DNA from: Burkholderiaceae bacterium
Lineage (GTDB): Bacteria; Pseudomonadota; Gammaproteobacteria; Burkholderiales; Burkholderiaceae
DNA length: 8,399 bases
NCBI GenBank assembly: GCA_030151165.1
Contig: JASLEM010000134.1
Coordinates: 1-8,399, forward strand
Reading direction: 5' to 3'
Part shown: positions 1-6,072 of the stretch, in pieces
Layout of the letters: each line of letters starts with the position of its first letter
How positions within the stretch are numbered: the first letter of the stretch is position 1
Position numbers and translations under genes: made by a program
Notes under the pieces: model-generated
Seen by the model: only the letters and a program-made list of their open reading frames with translations
The model's database searches: none
Told to the model about the DNA's origin: nothing

Positions 1-1
1 C

Positions 2-1669
2 ACGTTCGGCATGAACATGGTGGCGCTGATCGACGGCCAGCCGAAGGTCTGCAACCTGAAGCTGCTGATCGCGGTGTTCCTGGAGCACCGCCGCGAAGTG
101 GTGACGCGCCGCACCGTCTACGAGCTGAAGAAGGCGCGCGAGCGCGGCCACGTGCTCGAAGGCCTGGCCGTCGCGCTCGCCAACATCGACGACTTCATCG
201 CGCTGATCAAGGAGTCGCCGACGCCGCCGGTCGCCAAGACGGCGCTGATGTCGCGCGGCTGGGATTCGTCGCTCGTGCGCGAGATGCTCACGCGCGCCGC
301 GAGCGACAACGCCGCCGGCCCCGCCGCCTTCCGCCCGGACGGCCTGCCCGACCACTACGGCCTGCAGGGCGACGGCCTGTACCGCCTCTCCGACACGCAA
401 GCGCAGGAAATCCTGCAGATGCGCCTGCAGCGCCTGACCGGCCTGGAGCAGGACAAGATCGTCGGCGAGTACAAGGAAGTCATGGCGGAGATCGCCGACC
501 TGCTCGACATCCTCGCGAAGAAGGAACGCGTCACGACGATCATCAGCGACGAGCTGCTGAAGCTGAAGGAAGAGTTCGGCACGCACAAGCTGGCCGCGCG
601 CCGCAGCCACATCGAGCACAACGTGCAGGAGCTCGGCACCGAGGACCTGATCACGCCGACCGACATGGTCGTCACGCTGAGCCACACCGGCTACTTCAAG
701 AGCCAGCCGCTCGCCGAGTACCGCTCGCAACGCCGCGGCGGCCGCGGCAAGCAGGCCACGCAGACGAAGGAAGACGACTGGGTCGACCAGCTGTTCATCG
801 CGAACACGCACGACTGGATCCTGTGCTTCTCCGACGCCGGCCGCGTCTACTGGCTCAAGGTCTGGGAAGTGCCGCAGGGCGGCCGCAACTCGCGCGGCAA
901 GCCGATCGTCAACATGTTCCCGCTGCAGAAGGACGAGAAGATCACCGTCGTGCTGCCGATCACGGGCGAGTTCCGCTCGTTCCCGTCGGATCACTTCATC
1001 TTCATGTCGACCGCGCTCGGTACCGTCAAGAAGACGCCGCTGGACGACTTCAGCAACCCGCGCAAGGCCGGCATCATCGCGGTCAACCTCGACGAGGGCG
1101 ACCACCTGATCGGCGCCGCGCTGACCGACGGCCAGCACGACGTGATGCTGTTCTCCGACGGCGGCAAGGCCGTGCGCTTCGACGAAGCCGACGTGACGCC
1201 GCACGGCCGCACCTCGCGCGGCGTGAAGGGCATGACGCTCGAGGCCGGCCAGACGGTCATCGCGATGCTGGTGGCCGAGGACGAGACGCAGAGCGTGCTC
1301 ACCGCGACCGAGAACGGCTACGGCAAGCGCACCTCGATCGTCGAGTACACGCGCCACGGCCGCGGCACGAAGGGCATGATCGCGATCCAGCAGAGCGAGC
1401 GCAACGGCAAGGTCGTCGCCGCCACGCTGGTGCGTCCGAACGACGAGATCATGCTGATCACCGACAAGGGCGTGCTCGTGCGCACCCGCATCAGCGAGGT
1501 GCGCGAGCTCGGCCGCGCGACGCAGGGCGTGACGCTGATCGCGCTCGACGACGGCTCCAAGCTTTCGGGCCTGCAGCGCATCGTCGAGAACGACGCCAAC
1601 GTCGACAGCGCCGACAACGGCGCCGAAGGCGAGACGCCGTCCGACGGCGGCGACACCCCGGCAGCCTGA
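2..1669 (+). CDS. gyrA: DNA gyrase subunit A, C-terminal part (5' end outside window)
   Basis: GyrA is the DNA-breaking and DNA-wrapping subunit of the A2B2 gyrase, which introduces negative supercoils using ATP. The reading frame is open from base 2 and its start lies upstream. The 555 codons present correspond roughly to E. coli GyrA from about residue 330 to the end, so the active-site Tyr and the quinolone-resistance region are not visible. The first ~200 codons cover the end of the breakage-reunion domain and the coiled coil ([10 protein letters not shown] near codons 29-38, RLQRLTGLE near 141-149). The GyrA box QRRGGRGK lies at 728-751, opening the beta-pinwheel DNA-wrapping domain. Later blades carry related turns ([40 protein letters not shown]). 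The tail is acidic and poorly conserved, as in other GyrA proteins. The gene ends 4 nt before serC, with no terminator between them, suggesting read-through into the serC-pheA genes. Identity is very secure from continuous similarity to E. coli GyrA. Confidence 0.97.
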   Translation, partial: TFGMNMVALIDGQPKVCNLKLLIAVFLEHRREVVTRRTVYELKKARERGHVLEGLAVALANIDDFIALIKESPTPPVAKTALMSRGWDSSLVREMLTRAASDNAAGPAAFRPDGLPDHYGLQGDGLYRLSDTQAQEILQMRLQRLTGLEQDKIVGEYKEVMAEIADLLDILAKKERVTTIISDELLKLKEEFGTHKLAARRSHIEHNVQELGTEDLITPTDMVVTLSHTGYFKSQPLAEYRSQRRGGRGKQATQTKEDDWVDQLFIANTHDWILCFSDAGRVYWLKVWEVPQGGRNSRGKPIVNMFPLQKDEKITVVLPITGEFRSFPSDHFIFMSTALGTVKKTPLDDFSNPRKAGIIAVNLDEGDHLIGAALTDGQHDVMLFSDGGKAVRFDEADVTPHGRTSRGVKGMTLEAGQTVIAMLVAEDETQSVLTATENGYGKRTSIVEYTRHGRGTKGMIAIQQSERNGKVVAATLVRPNDEIMLITDKGVLVRTRISEVRELGRATQGVTLIALDDGSKLSGLQRIVENDANVDSADNGAEGETPSDGGDTPAA

Positions 1670-1673
1670 CGCC

Positions 1674-2774
1674 ATGTCCGGCCGCACCCGTCCGTACAAC
1701 TTTGCGCCGGGTCCGGCGGCGATACCCGAGGCCGTATTGCGCGAAGCCGCGGCCGACATGCTGGACTGGCATGGCTGCGGCGTCGGCGTGATGGAGATGA
1801 GCCATCGCGGCAAGGAGTTCATGGAGATCGCCGCCGCCGCGCAGGCCGATCTGCGCGAGCTGCTGGCCGTGCCGGCGAACTTCCGCATCCTGTTCATGCA
1901 GGGCGGCGGGCTGGGCGAGAACGCGATCGTCCCGCTGAACCTGTCGCGCGGCGGGCCGGTCGACTTCGTGCAGACCGGCAGCTGGTCGCGGAAGTCGATC
2001 GCGGAGGCGAAGCGCTACGCGGACGTCGCCATTGCAGCGAGCAACGCGGACGCGGCCGACAGCGCGATCCCCGATCCGTCGACGTGGCGGCTGCGAGCGG
2101 GCGCGCGCTACCTGCACCTCTGCTCCAACGAGACGATCGACGGCATCGAGTTCCACGCGCTGCCCGACCTGAAGGCGCTCGGCAGCGACGCGCCGCTGGT
2201 CATCGACTGCTCGTCGCACATCCTCTCGCGCACGATCGACTGGTCGCGCGTCGGCCTCGCGTTCGCGGGCGCGCAGAAGAACATCGGCCCGGCCGGGCTG
2301 ACGATCGTGATCGTGCGCGACGACCTGCTGGGCCACGCGTTGCCGGCCACGCCGTCCGCGTTCGACTACCGCATCGTGGCCGACAACGACTCGATGTTCA
2401 ACACGCCGCCGACCTGGGCGATCTACGTCGCGGGGCTCACGTTCAAGTGGCTCAAGGCGAACGGCGGCGTGGCCGCGATGGACGCCCTCGCCGCCGAGAA
2501 GGCCGCCCTGCTCTACGCCGCGCTCGACGCGAGCGGCTTCTACGTCAACCGCGTCGCGCCCGGTTCGCGCTCGCGCATGAACGTGCCGTTCTTCCTGCGC
2601 GACGAATCGCTCGACGCCGCCTTCCTCGCCGGCGCGAAGGAGCGCGGGCTGCTGGCGCTCAAGGGCCACAAGAGCGTCGGCGGCATGCGCGCGTCGATCT
2701 ACAACGCGATGCCGGTCGAGGGCGTGCGCGCCCTGGTCGACTGGCTGCGCGAGTTCGAGAAAAGCCATGGCTGA
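1674..2774 (+). CDS. serC: Phosphoserine aminotransferase
   Basis: SerC is a cytosolic PLP enzyme that transaminates 3-phosphohydroxypyruvate with glutamate to give 3-phosphoserine. It also makes 4-phosphohydroxythreonine for pyridoxal phosphate synthesis. The 366-residue product has the usual family length (E. coli 362). The N-terminus [11 protein letters not shown] (residues 8-18) is the family signature. MSHRGKEF and [15 protein letters not shown] follow, the latter replacing the E. coli-type [31 protein letters not shown] contains the Schiff-base lysine, Lys202. [14 protein letters not shown] near the C-terminus is also typical. The ATG at 1674 is 4 nt after the gyrA stop and has no clear Shine-Dalgarno sequence, so translation probably depends on coupling to gyrA. 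The last 8 nt overlap the start of pheA. No defect is visible. Confidence 0.97.
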   Translation: MSGRTRPYNFAPGPAAIPEAVLREAAADMLDWHGCGVGVMEMSHRGKEFMEIAAAAQADLRELLAVPANFRILFMQGGGLGENAIVPLNLSRGGPVDFVQTGSWSRKSIAEAKRYADVAIAASNADAADSAIPDPSTWRLRAGARYLHLCSNETIDGIEFHALPDLKALGSDAPLVIDCSSHILSRTIDWSRVGLAFAGAQKNIGPAGLTIVIVRDDLLGHALPATPSAFDYRIVADNDSMFNTPPTWAIYVAGLTFKWLKANGGVAAMDALAAEKAALLYAALDASGFYVNRVAPGSRSRMNVPFFLRDESLDAAFLAGAKERGLLALKGHKSVGGMRASIYNAMPVEGVRALVDWLREFEKSHG

Positions 2775-3870
2775 CGACAACGCCCCGAACCCCGAGCTGC
2801 TCGCGCTGCGCGACCAGATCGACGCCCTCGACCGCGAGCTGCTCGCCGCGCTGAACCGCCGCGCCGCGCTCGCGCAGACGGTCGGCGAGGTGAAGAAGCG
2901 CGAGGGCTCGGTCGCGTTCCGACCCGAGCGCGAGGCGCAGGTCATCGACGGCCTGAAGACCGTGAACCCCGGGCCGCTGAAGTCCGAGAACATCGCGCCG
3001 ATCTGGCGCGAGATCATGTCCGCCTGCCGCGCGCTGGAGACGCCCACGCGCGTCGCCTACCTCGGCCCGGCCGGCACGTTCAGCGAGGAGGCCGCGCTCG
3101 GCTACTTCGGATCGTCGATCGTGCGCGTGCCGTGCGCCAGCGTGGACGAGGTCTTCCGCGTCACCACCGCCGGCGCGGCCGACTTCGGCGTCGTGCCGGT
3201 GGAGAACTCCACCGAAGGCATGGTCGCGCGCTCGCTCGACCAGTTCCTCGTCACGCCACTGTTCATCATCGGCGAGACCAGCCTGTTCGTGCGCCACAAC
3301 CTGCTGCGCAAGACGAATTCGCTCGAAGGCATCTCCGCCGTCTGCGCCCACCCGCAGGCGCTCGCGCAGTGCCACATGTGGCTCAACGACCACCTGCCCC
3401 ACGCGGAACGCCGGCCGGTCGCGAGCAACGCCGAGGGCGCGCGCCTCGCGTCGCTCGACCCCAACCTCGCCGCGATCGCCAGCCTGCGCGCGGGCAGCGA
3501 GTACGGGCTGCACGTGGTGTCGCCGGCGATCCAGGACGATGCGAACAACCGCACGCGCTTCGCCGTCGTCACGCACACCGACCGCCACCCCGCGCCGAAG
3601 GCCTCGGGCCACGACTGCACCAGCCTGGTCGTGACCGTGTCGAACCGCCCCGGCGCCCTGCACGACATGCTCGTGCCGCTGAAGGCCAACGGCGTCTCGA
3701 TGACGAAGTTCGAGTCGCGCCCCGCGCGCTCGGGCCAGTGGGAGTACTACTTCTACGTCGACATCCAGGGCCACCCCGACACGCCCAACGTGGGCCTCGC
3801 GCTCGAGGAACTGCGCAAGGCCTGCGGCTTCTTCAAGATCCTCGGCACGTATCCGGTCGACGTGCACTGA
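2767..3870 (+). CDS. pheA: Bifunctional chorismate mutase / prephenate dehydratase (P-protein)
   Basis: PheA converts chorismate to prephenate and then to phenylpyruvate, the committed route to phenylalanine, in the cytosol. The 367-residue product has the normal three-domain order. Residues ~1-92 are an AroQ-type chorismate mutase, with Arg15, Arg32, Lys43 and Glu56 in the same spacing as the E. coli catalytic residues Arg11, Arg28, Lys39 and Glu52. Residues ~95-275 are prephenate dehydratase, with [11 protein letters not shown] (100-110), VENSTEG (145-151) and the catalytic TRF motif at 263-265. Residues ~285-360 are an ACT domain with GALHDML (296-302) and ESRP (316-319), the known phenylalanine-binding motifs, so feedback inhibition by phenylalanine is expected. 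The ATG overlaps the serC stop by 8 nt, a strong sign of translational coupling. It is the last gene of the first plus-strand run; the next gene lies on the opposite strand and converges on it. Confidence 0.97.
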   Translation: MADDNAPNPELLALRDQIDALDRELLAALNRRAALAQTVGEVKKREGSVAFRPEREAQVIDGLKTVNPGPLKSENIAPIWREIMSACRALETPTRVAYLGPAGTFSEEAALGYFGSSIVRVPCASVDEVFRVTTAGAADFGVVPVENSTEGMVARSLDQFLVTPLFIIGETSLFVRHNLLRKTNSLEGISAVCAHPQALAQCHMWLNDHLPHAERRPVASNAEGARLASLDPNLAAIASLRAGSEYGLHVVSPAIQDDANNRTRFAVVTHTDRHPAPKASGHDCTSLVVTVSNRPGALHDMLVPLKANGVSMTKFESRPARSGQWEYYFYVDIQGHPDTPNVGLALEELRKACGFFKILGTYPVDVH

Positions 3871-3873
3871 CCA

Positions 3874-3889
3874 GGCGGCGCGGGCCGCC
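3874..3889. terminator. GC hairpin between convergent pheA and lipoprotein genes
   Basis: A perfect 6-bp stem, GGCGGC (3874-3879) paired with GCCGCC (3884-3889), closes a GCGG loop. It sits in the 30-nt gap between the pheA stop and the end of the reverse-strand lipoprotein gene, where a bidirectional transcription end would be useful. An alternative 5-bp stem GGGCC/GGCCC at 3882-3895 overlaps it. Neither strand shows a T-tract after the stem, so this is not a classical intrinsic terminator. It could be an end-stabilising hairpin, or chance pairing in GC-rich DNA. Confidence 0.3.
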
Positions 3890-3900
3890 CGGCCCGATGC

Positions 3901-4188
3901 TCAATGCGAGGAGTTGAGCGCGCGCTGCGTCTGCTGCACGCCCTGGCGCTGCATGTCCCGCAGCGTGGCCTCCCTCGCCGCGTCCTCGGCGCCGTCCGCC
4001 GAAGCCGTGTGGCACACCGTCTGCGGCAGGTTGGAGCCGGTCGTCTTCTCCTTGCGGCAGTACGACGCCGTCGACGCCGCGGCCGCGGGCGCCTCGGCCG
4101 AGTTGGCGGCGACCTGGGTCGGCGCCGCCGGCTGGTCGGCGCAGCCGGCGATCGTCAGCGCCGCGATGAGGCAGGAAAGTTGTCGCAT
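3901..4188 (-). CDS. Small putative lipoprotein of unknown function
   Basis: I recognise no named family. The 95-residue product starts with a short lipoprotein signal peptide: MRQ, a hydrophobic stretch, then the lipobox LTIAGC with the lipidated Cys at residue 16. The mature +2 residue is Ala, which in general sorting rules favours the outer membrane. Residues 17-41 are a low-complexity Ala/Pro/Thr/Ser tether. A compact motif follows: YCRKEKTTGSNLPQTVCHT at residues 43-61, with Cys44 and Cys59 placed to form a disulfide. A polar, probably helical tail ends the protein. Short secreted proteins with a similar C-x-TGS-x-C-x-T core occur as hypothetical proteins in other Proteobacteria; this is from memory and was not checked. 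Oddly, the ATG lacks a ribosome binding site: the 12 nt before it read CAAATCCTCCGA on the coding strand. The gene is convergent with pheA and downstream of the secreted-protein gene on the same strand, 144 nt apart, so co-transcription is possible but not shown. Confidence 0.75.
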   Translation of the reverse strand: MRQLSCLIAALTIAGCADQPAAPTQVAANSAEAPAAAASTASYCRKEKTTGSNLPQTVCHTASADGAEDAAREATLRDMQRQGVQQTQRALNSSH

Positions 4189-4304
4189 TCGGAGGATTTG
4201 TCGGTCAGGCGGTCAAGGATCGGGTCGCCTCGGGCAGCGCGGACGTCCCCGCGTTGCGCCATGCCCGCCCATCCTACGCCCGTCCGCGACGTACCCCCGC
4301 CCTC

Positions 4305-4328
4305 GCGCGCCCAGGCGCCGGGACGCGC
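4305..4328 (-). terminator. Strong GC hairpin just after the secreted-protein gene
   Basis: An 8-bp stem is made of GCGCG (4305-4309) plus CCC (4310-4312) paired with GGG (4320-4322) plus CGCGC (4324-4328). It has one bulged A at 4323 on the plus strand and a 7-nt loop. It begins 4 nt beyond the stop codon of the 4333-4815 gene, the usual place for a transcription end or 3' protective hairpin. No T-run follows in the direction of transcription, so termination efficiency is uncertain and read-through to the lipoprotein gene remains possible. Confidence 0.4.
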
Positions 4329-4332
4329 CCGA

Positions 4333-4815
4333 TCAGTTGACGACGCCGTTGATGTCGATCTCGACCGAGCCGCCGTGCAGGATCGTGGTGACCTCCGCCC
4401 CGATGCAGGTGATGCCCGAGACGGGGTTGATCACGAATGGCGTCGGGTAGGTCAGGTGCATCGTGGACTGCGGCTGCACGTAGACCTGAATCTCCGGGTT
4501 GGCGCCGCCGACGACGCTGGCGCTGCCGCAGCCGCCGCCCGAGAAGATCGGCACGAACAGGAAGACCTGCTGCGGCTGGGTGTCGAAGTTGGTCAGCGTG
4601 ATGCTGGTGATGCCCAGAACGCCGCTGTTGGCGCCGGGGCCCACCGTGCTGATGCTGTTGAACACCTGCATGTGGCCGCTGAACGTCTTGGCCGGGATGA
4701 CCTCCTCGACGTACGCGGCCTTGATGCCGCCGGCGGCCTGCGCCGAGGTGGACAGGGTGGCCAGGCCGGCGATCGCGGCCAGGGCCGCGGCGACGAGGAT
4801 GGGGGTGCGTTGCAT
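4333..4815 (-). CDS. Secreted protein of unknown function with signal peptide and one Cys pair
   Basis: I do not recognise this family. The frame is open further upstream, but the ATG at 4815 is the convincing start. It has GGAGG 6 nt before it and begins a clear Sec signal peptide: MQRT, a hydrophobic Ala/Leu/Ile core, then SAQA-A with likely cleavage after residue 27 or 28. The mature part is about 132 residues and looks beta-rich, with alternating hydrophobic and polar residues, for example QVFLFVPIF (83-91) and HLTYPTPFVI (120-129). It has only two cysteines, Cys96 and Cys137, which could form one disulfide in the periplasm or outside the cell. There is no transmembrane segment after the signal and no catalytic motif that I can identify. 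Codon use is as GC-rich as the neighbours, so there is no sign of recent transfer. It lies on the opposite strand between pheA and tyrA, with its own candidate promoter and operator, which suggests independent regulation. It could be a small periplasmic or surface protein. Confidence 0.85.
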   Translation of the reverse strand: MQRTPILVAAALAAIAGLATLSTSAQAAGGIKAAYVEEVIPAKTFSGHMQVFNSISTVGPGANSGVLGITSITLTNFDTQPQQVFLFVPIFSGGGCGSASVVGGANPEIQVYVQPQSTMHLTYPTPFVINPVSGITCIGAEVTTILHGGSVEIDINGVVN

Positions 4816-4821
4816 CGAAAA

Positions 4822-4826
4822 CCTCC
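4822..4826 (-). promoter_or_regulatory. Ribosome binding site of the secreted-protein gene
   Basis: GGAGG on the minus strand lies 6 nt before the ATG at 4815. It is the strongest Shine-Dalgarno sequence I saw in the window. It decides the start of this gene against the longer open frame reaching 5061. Confidence 0.85.
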
Positions 4827-4856
4827 GGACGATGTCTTGTTGAATGGGCAACGTGC

Positions 4857-4886
4857 AGTCTGTGCGCGAGCTGAACGGCCGGTCAA
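4857..4886 (-). promoter_or_regulatory. Candidate sigma-70 promoter of the secreted-protein gene
   Basis: On the minus strand, TTGACC (4886-4881; 5 of 6 matches to TTGACA) is followed after 18 nt by CAGACT (4862-4857; 3 of 6 matches to TATAAT). This predicts a start of transcription near 4850 and a 5' leader of about 35 nt. The -10 is weak, which fits a promoter that needs an activator. The palindrome at 4903-4925 sits just upstream. Confidence 0.4.
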
Positions 4887-4902
4887 CGCGGGCGGGACCC
4901 CG

Positions 4903-4925
4903 AACTAGGGAGCACGCCCCTAGTT
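4903..4925. promoter_or_regulatory. Operator-like perfect inverted repeat AACTAGGG-N7-CCCTAGTT
   Basis: Two perfect 8-bp arms, AACTAGGG (4903-4910) and CCCTAGTT (4918-4925), flank a 7-nt centre. The arms contain CTAG, a tetranucleotide that is rare in proteobacterial genomes, and are AT-richer than their surroundings. The dyad centre (4914) is about 64 nt upstream of the predicted start of the minus-strand secreted-protein gene, where an activator such as a LuxR- or CRP-type dimer would sit. It is about 250 nt upstream of tyrA, so control of tyrA is less likely. A Rho-independent hairpin role is unlikely because no T-run follows on either strand. The binding protein is unknown. Confidence 0.5.
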
Positions 4926-4981
4926 GTGCTGCTCCGCGAAACCCGTGCCCGCGCCGCGCGACTTTTCGGGCGAGCGCCTTC

Positions 4982-5016
4982 GCGGCCGCGGAGCCGGCCG
5001 GCCGCCCCGCTAGAAT
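4982..5016 (+). promoter_or_regulatory. Candidate tyrA promoter: -10 TAGAAT with an inverted repeat upstream
   Basis: TAGAAT at 5011-5016 matches 5 of 6 bases of the sigma-70 -10 box and stands out in very GC-rich DNA. No acceptable -35 lies 16-18 nt upstream. Instead that stretch holds a 7-bp inverted repeat, GCGGCCG (4982-4988) and CGGCCGC (4999-5005), which could bind a regulator or be GC-rich coincidence. If used, transcription would start near 5023 and leave a leader of about 140 nt before tyrA. A promoter is expected in this region because the two upstream genes face the other way. Confidence 0.4.
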
Positions 5017-5164
5017 CGAAGGTCGTCGCCAGGCGCCGGAGTTCGTCCGGCTTCGCGGCAAGTCCCCCGTTCACGTCGAAACGCGTTCGCCGCCTGCCGG
5101 CGAGCGGCCTCCTGCATGCCGTGAAGCGCTTTCACCCTCGACGTGCCTTGATTCGAAGAAACAC
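5017..5164 (+). other. tyrA leader region with two hairpins, no gene
   Basis: This completes the 349-nt gap between the divergent secreted-protein gene and tyrA. Two perfect stems are visible: GCCGGA/TCCGGC (5035-5051, loop GTTCG) and TCGCCG/CGGCGA (5087-5103, loop CCTGC). GCCGG at 5035-5039 could instead pair with CCGGC at 5097-5101, so the two stems can compete. I found no leader peptide with Tyr or Phe codons; the only ATG (5116) is followed by one codon and a stop. The tyrA Shine-Dalgarno is weak (GAAG, 5155-5158). Attenuation is possible but unsupported beyond the pairing. Confidence 0.3.
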
Positions 5165-6025
5165 ATGTTCAACCAGCTCGGCCTGATCGGCTGCGGATTG
5201 ATGGGCGGCTCGTTCGCCCTCGCATTGAAGCGCGCGGGCCTCGTGAAGCACGTCGTCGGCTACAGCAAGTCGCCGTCGACGGTGATCCAGGCCCAGAAGA
5301 TGGGCGTCGTCGACCAGGCGGCCGACTCGGCGCTGCTGGCCGTCTCCGGCTCGGACATCGTGCTGCTGGCCGTGCCCGTCGCCGCGACCGAGGCGACGTT
5401 CCGCGCGATCCGCCACCTCGTGCGGCCGAGCACGCTGTTCATGGACGTCGGCAGCACCAAGGGCGACGTCGTCGACGCCGCGCGCCGCGTGCTGAAGGAG
5501 CGCCTGCCGAGCTTCGTGCCGGCACACCCGATCGCCGGCAAGGAAGTGGCCGGCATCGCGCACGCCGACGCCACGCTGTACCAGGACTGCCAGGTCGTGC
5601 TGACGCCGATCGCCGAGACCGACATGGCGCTGATCGAGCGCGCGCACGCCGCGTGGGCCGGCATCGGCGCGCAGGTGCGCACGATGACGCCCGAGGCCCA
5701 CGACGCCGCGTTCGCCGCCGTGAGCCACCTGCCGCACCTGCTGGCGTTCGCGTCTTACCTGTCGGTCGCGCACCAGCCCGAGGGCGAGCAGTTCCTCGAG
5801 CTGGCCGGCCCGGGCTTCCGCGACTTCACGCGCATCGCCGCGAGCGACCCGGCCGTCTGGCGCGACATCCTGCTCGCCAACCGCGGCCAGGTGCTCGCGC
5901 AGGCCGAGCAGTTCAAGACGACGCTGTTCCAGTTCGAGTCGGCGATGCGCGAAGGCCGCGCCGACCTGATCGAGAACCTGATCCGCGAGGCCGCGCAAGG
6001 CCGTTCGAACTGGAAGCAGAAGTAG
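5165..6025 (+). CDS. tyrA: Prephenate (or arogenate) dehydrogenase, monofunctional
   Basis: TyrA oxidatively decarboxylates prephenate to 4-hydroxyphenylpyruvate (or arogenate to tyrosine) with NAD(P)+, the branch to tyrosine. The product is 286 residues, the normal size for the monofunctional TyrA family without chorismate mutase or ACT domain. The Rossmann motif GCGLMGGS is at 9-16. DVGSTKG (94-100), HPIAGKE (121-127, with the His expected to bind or act on substrate) and SHLPH (187-191) are family motifs. The frame is open to 4844, but the upstream part is unlike TyrA, and Met1 at 5165 sits directly before the nucleotide-binding fold. After the second beta strand the sequence is VGYSKSP, with no Asp or Glu at the usual NAD-selecting place, so NADP use or mixed cofactor use is plausible (inference). 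The gene opens the second plus-strand run and lies 47 nt before the aroA-cmk fusion. Confidence 0.95.
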   Translation: MFNQLGLIGCGLMGGSFALALKRAGLVKHVVGYSKSPSTVIQAQKMGVVDQAADSALLAVSGSDIVLLAVPVAATEATFRAIRHLVRPSTLFMDVGSTKGDVVDAARRVLKERLPSFVPAHPIAGKEVAGIAHADATLYQDCQVVLTPIAETDMALIERAHAAWAGIGAQVRTMTPEAHDAAFAAVSHLPHLLAFASYLSVAHQPEGEQFLELAGPGFRDFTRIAASDPAVWRDILLANRGQVLAQAEQFKTTLFQFESAMREGRADLIENLIREAAQGRSNWKQK

Positions 6026-6032
6026 CCTCACC

Positions 6033-6049
6033 GCGCCGGCGCCCGGCGC
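6033..6049 (+). other. Intercistronic hairpin between tyrA and aroA-cmk
   Basis: A perfect 7-bp stem, GCGCCGG (6033-6039) with CCGGCGC (6043-6049), closes a 3-nt CGC loop in the 47-nt tyrA-aroA spacer. No T-tract follows, so it is more likely an mRNA processing or stability element than a terminator. The following 23 nt up to the aroA ATG are pyrimidine-rich and contain no recognisable ribosome binding site. Confidence 0.4.
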
Positions 6050-6072
6050 CGCACCGCCCTCCCCGACCGACC

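Noticed and set aside
823..1791. Second plus-strand frame inside gyrA running into serC
   Set aside because: Overlaps the GyrA frame, is extremely Arg-rich and contains no known motif.
1491..3867. Long minus-strand frames opposite serC and pheA
   Set aside because: Same shadow effect; the plus-strand frames match SerC and PheA end to end, and the antisense products are low-complexity and Arg-rich.
4271..4276. TAGGAT (minus strand) as promoter of the lipoprotein gene
   Set aside because: A reasonable -10 match, but the expected -35 position is a run of G with no similarity to the consensus.
4816..5061. Longer version of the secreted-protein gene starting at 5061 (minus)
   Set aside because: The extension would bury the signal peptide and ignore the strong GGAGG directly before the ATG at 4815.
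4844..5164. Upstream extension of the tyrA frame
   Set aside because: The extra 107 codons are Arg/Pro/Ala-rich, unlike any TyrA, and cross the promoter region; the Rossmann fold begins right after the ATG at 5165.
5653..6072. Upstream extension of the aroA-cmk frame into tyrA
   Set aside because: It lies out of frame within conserved tyrA sequence and is not AroA-like; the ATG at 6073 fits the family's N-terminus.
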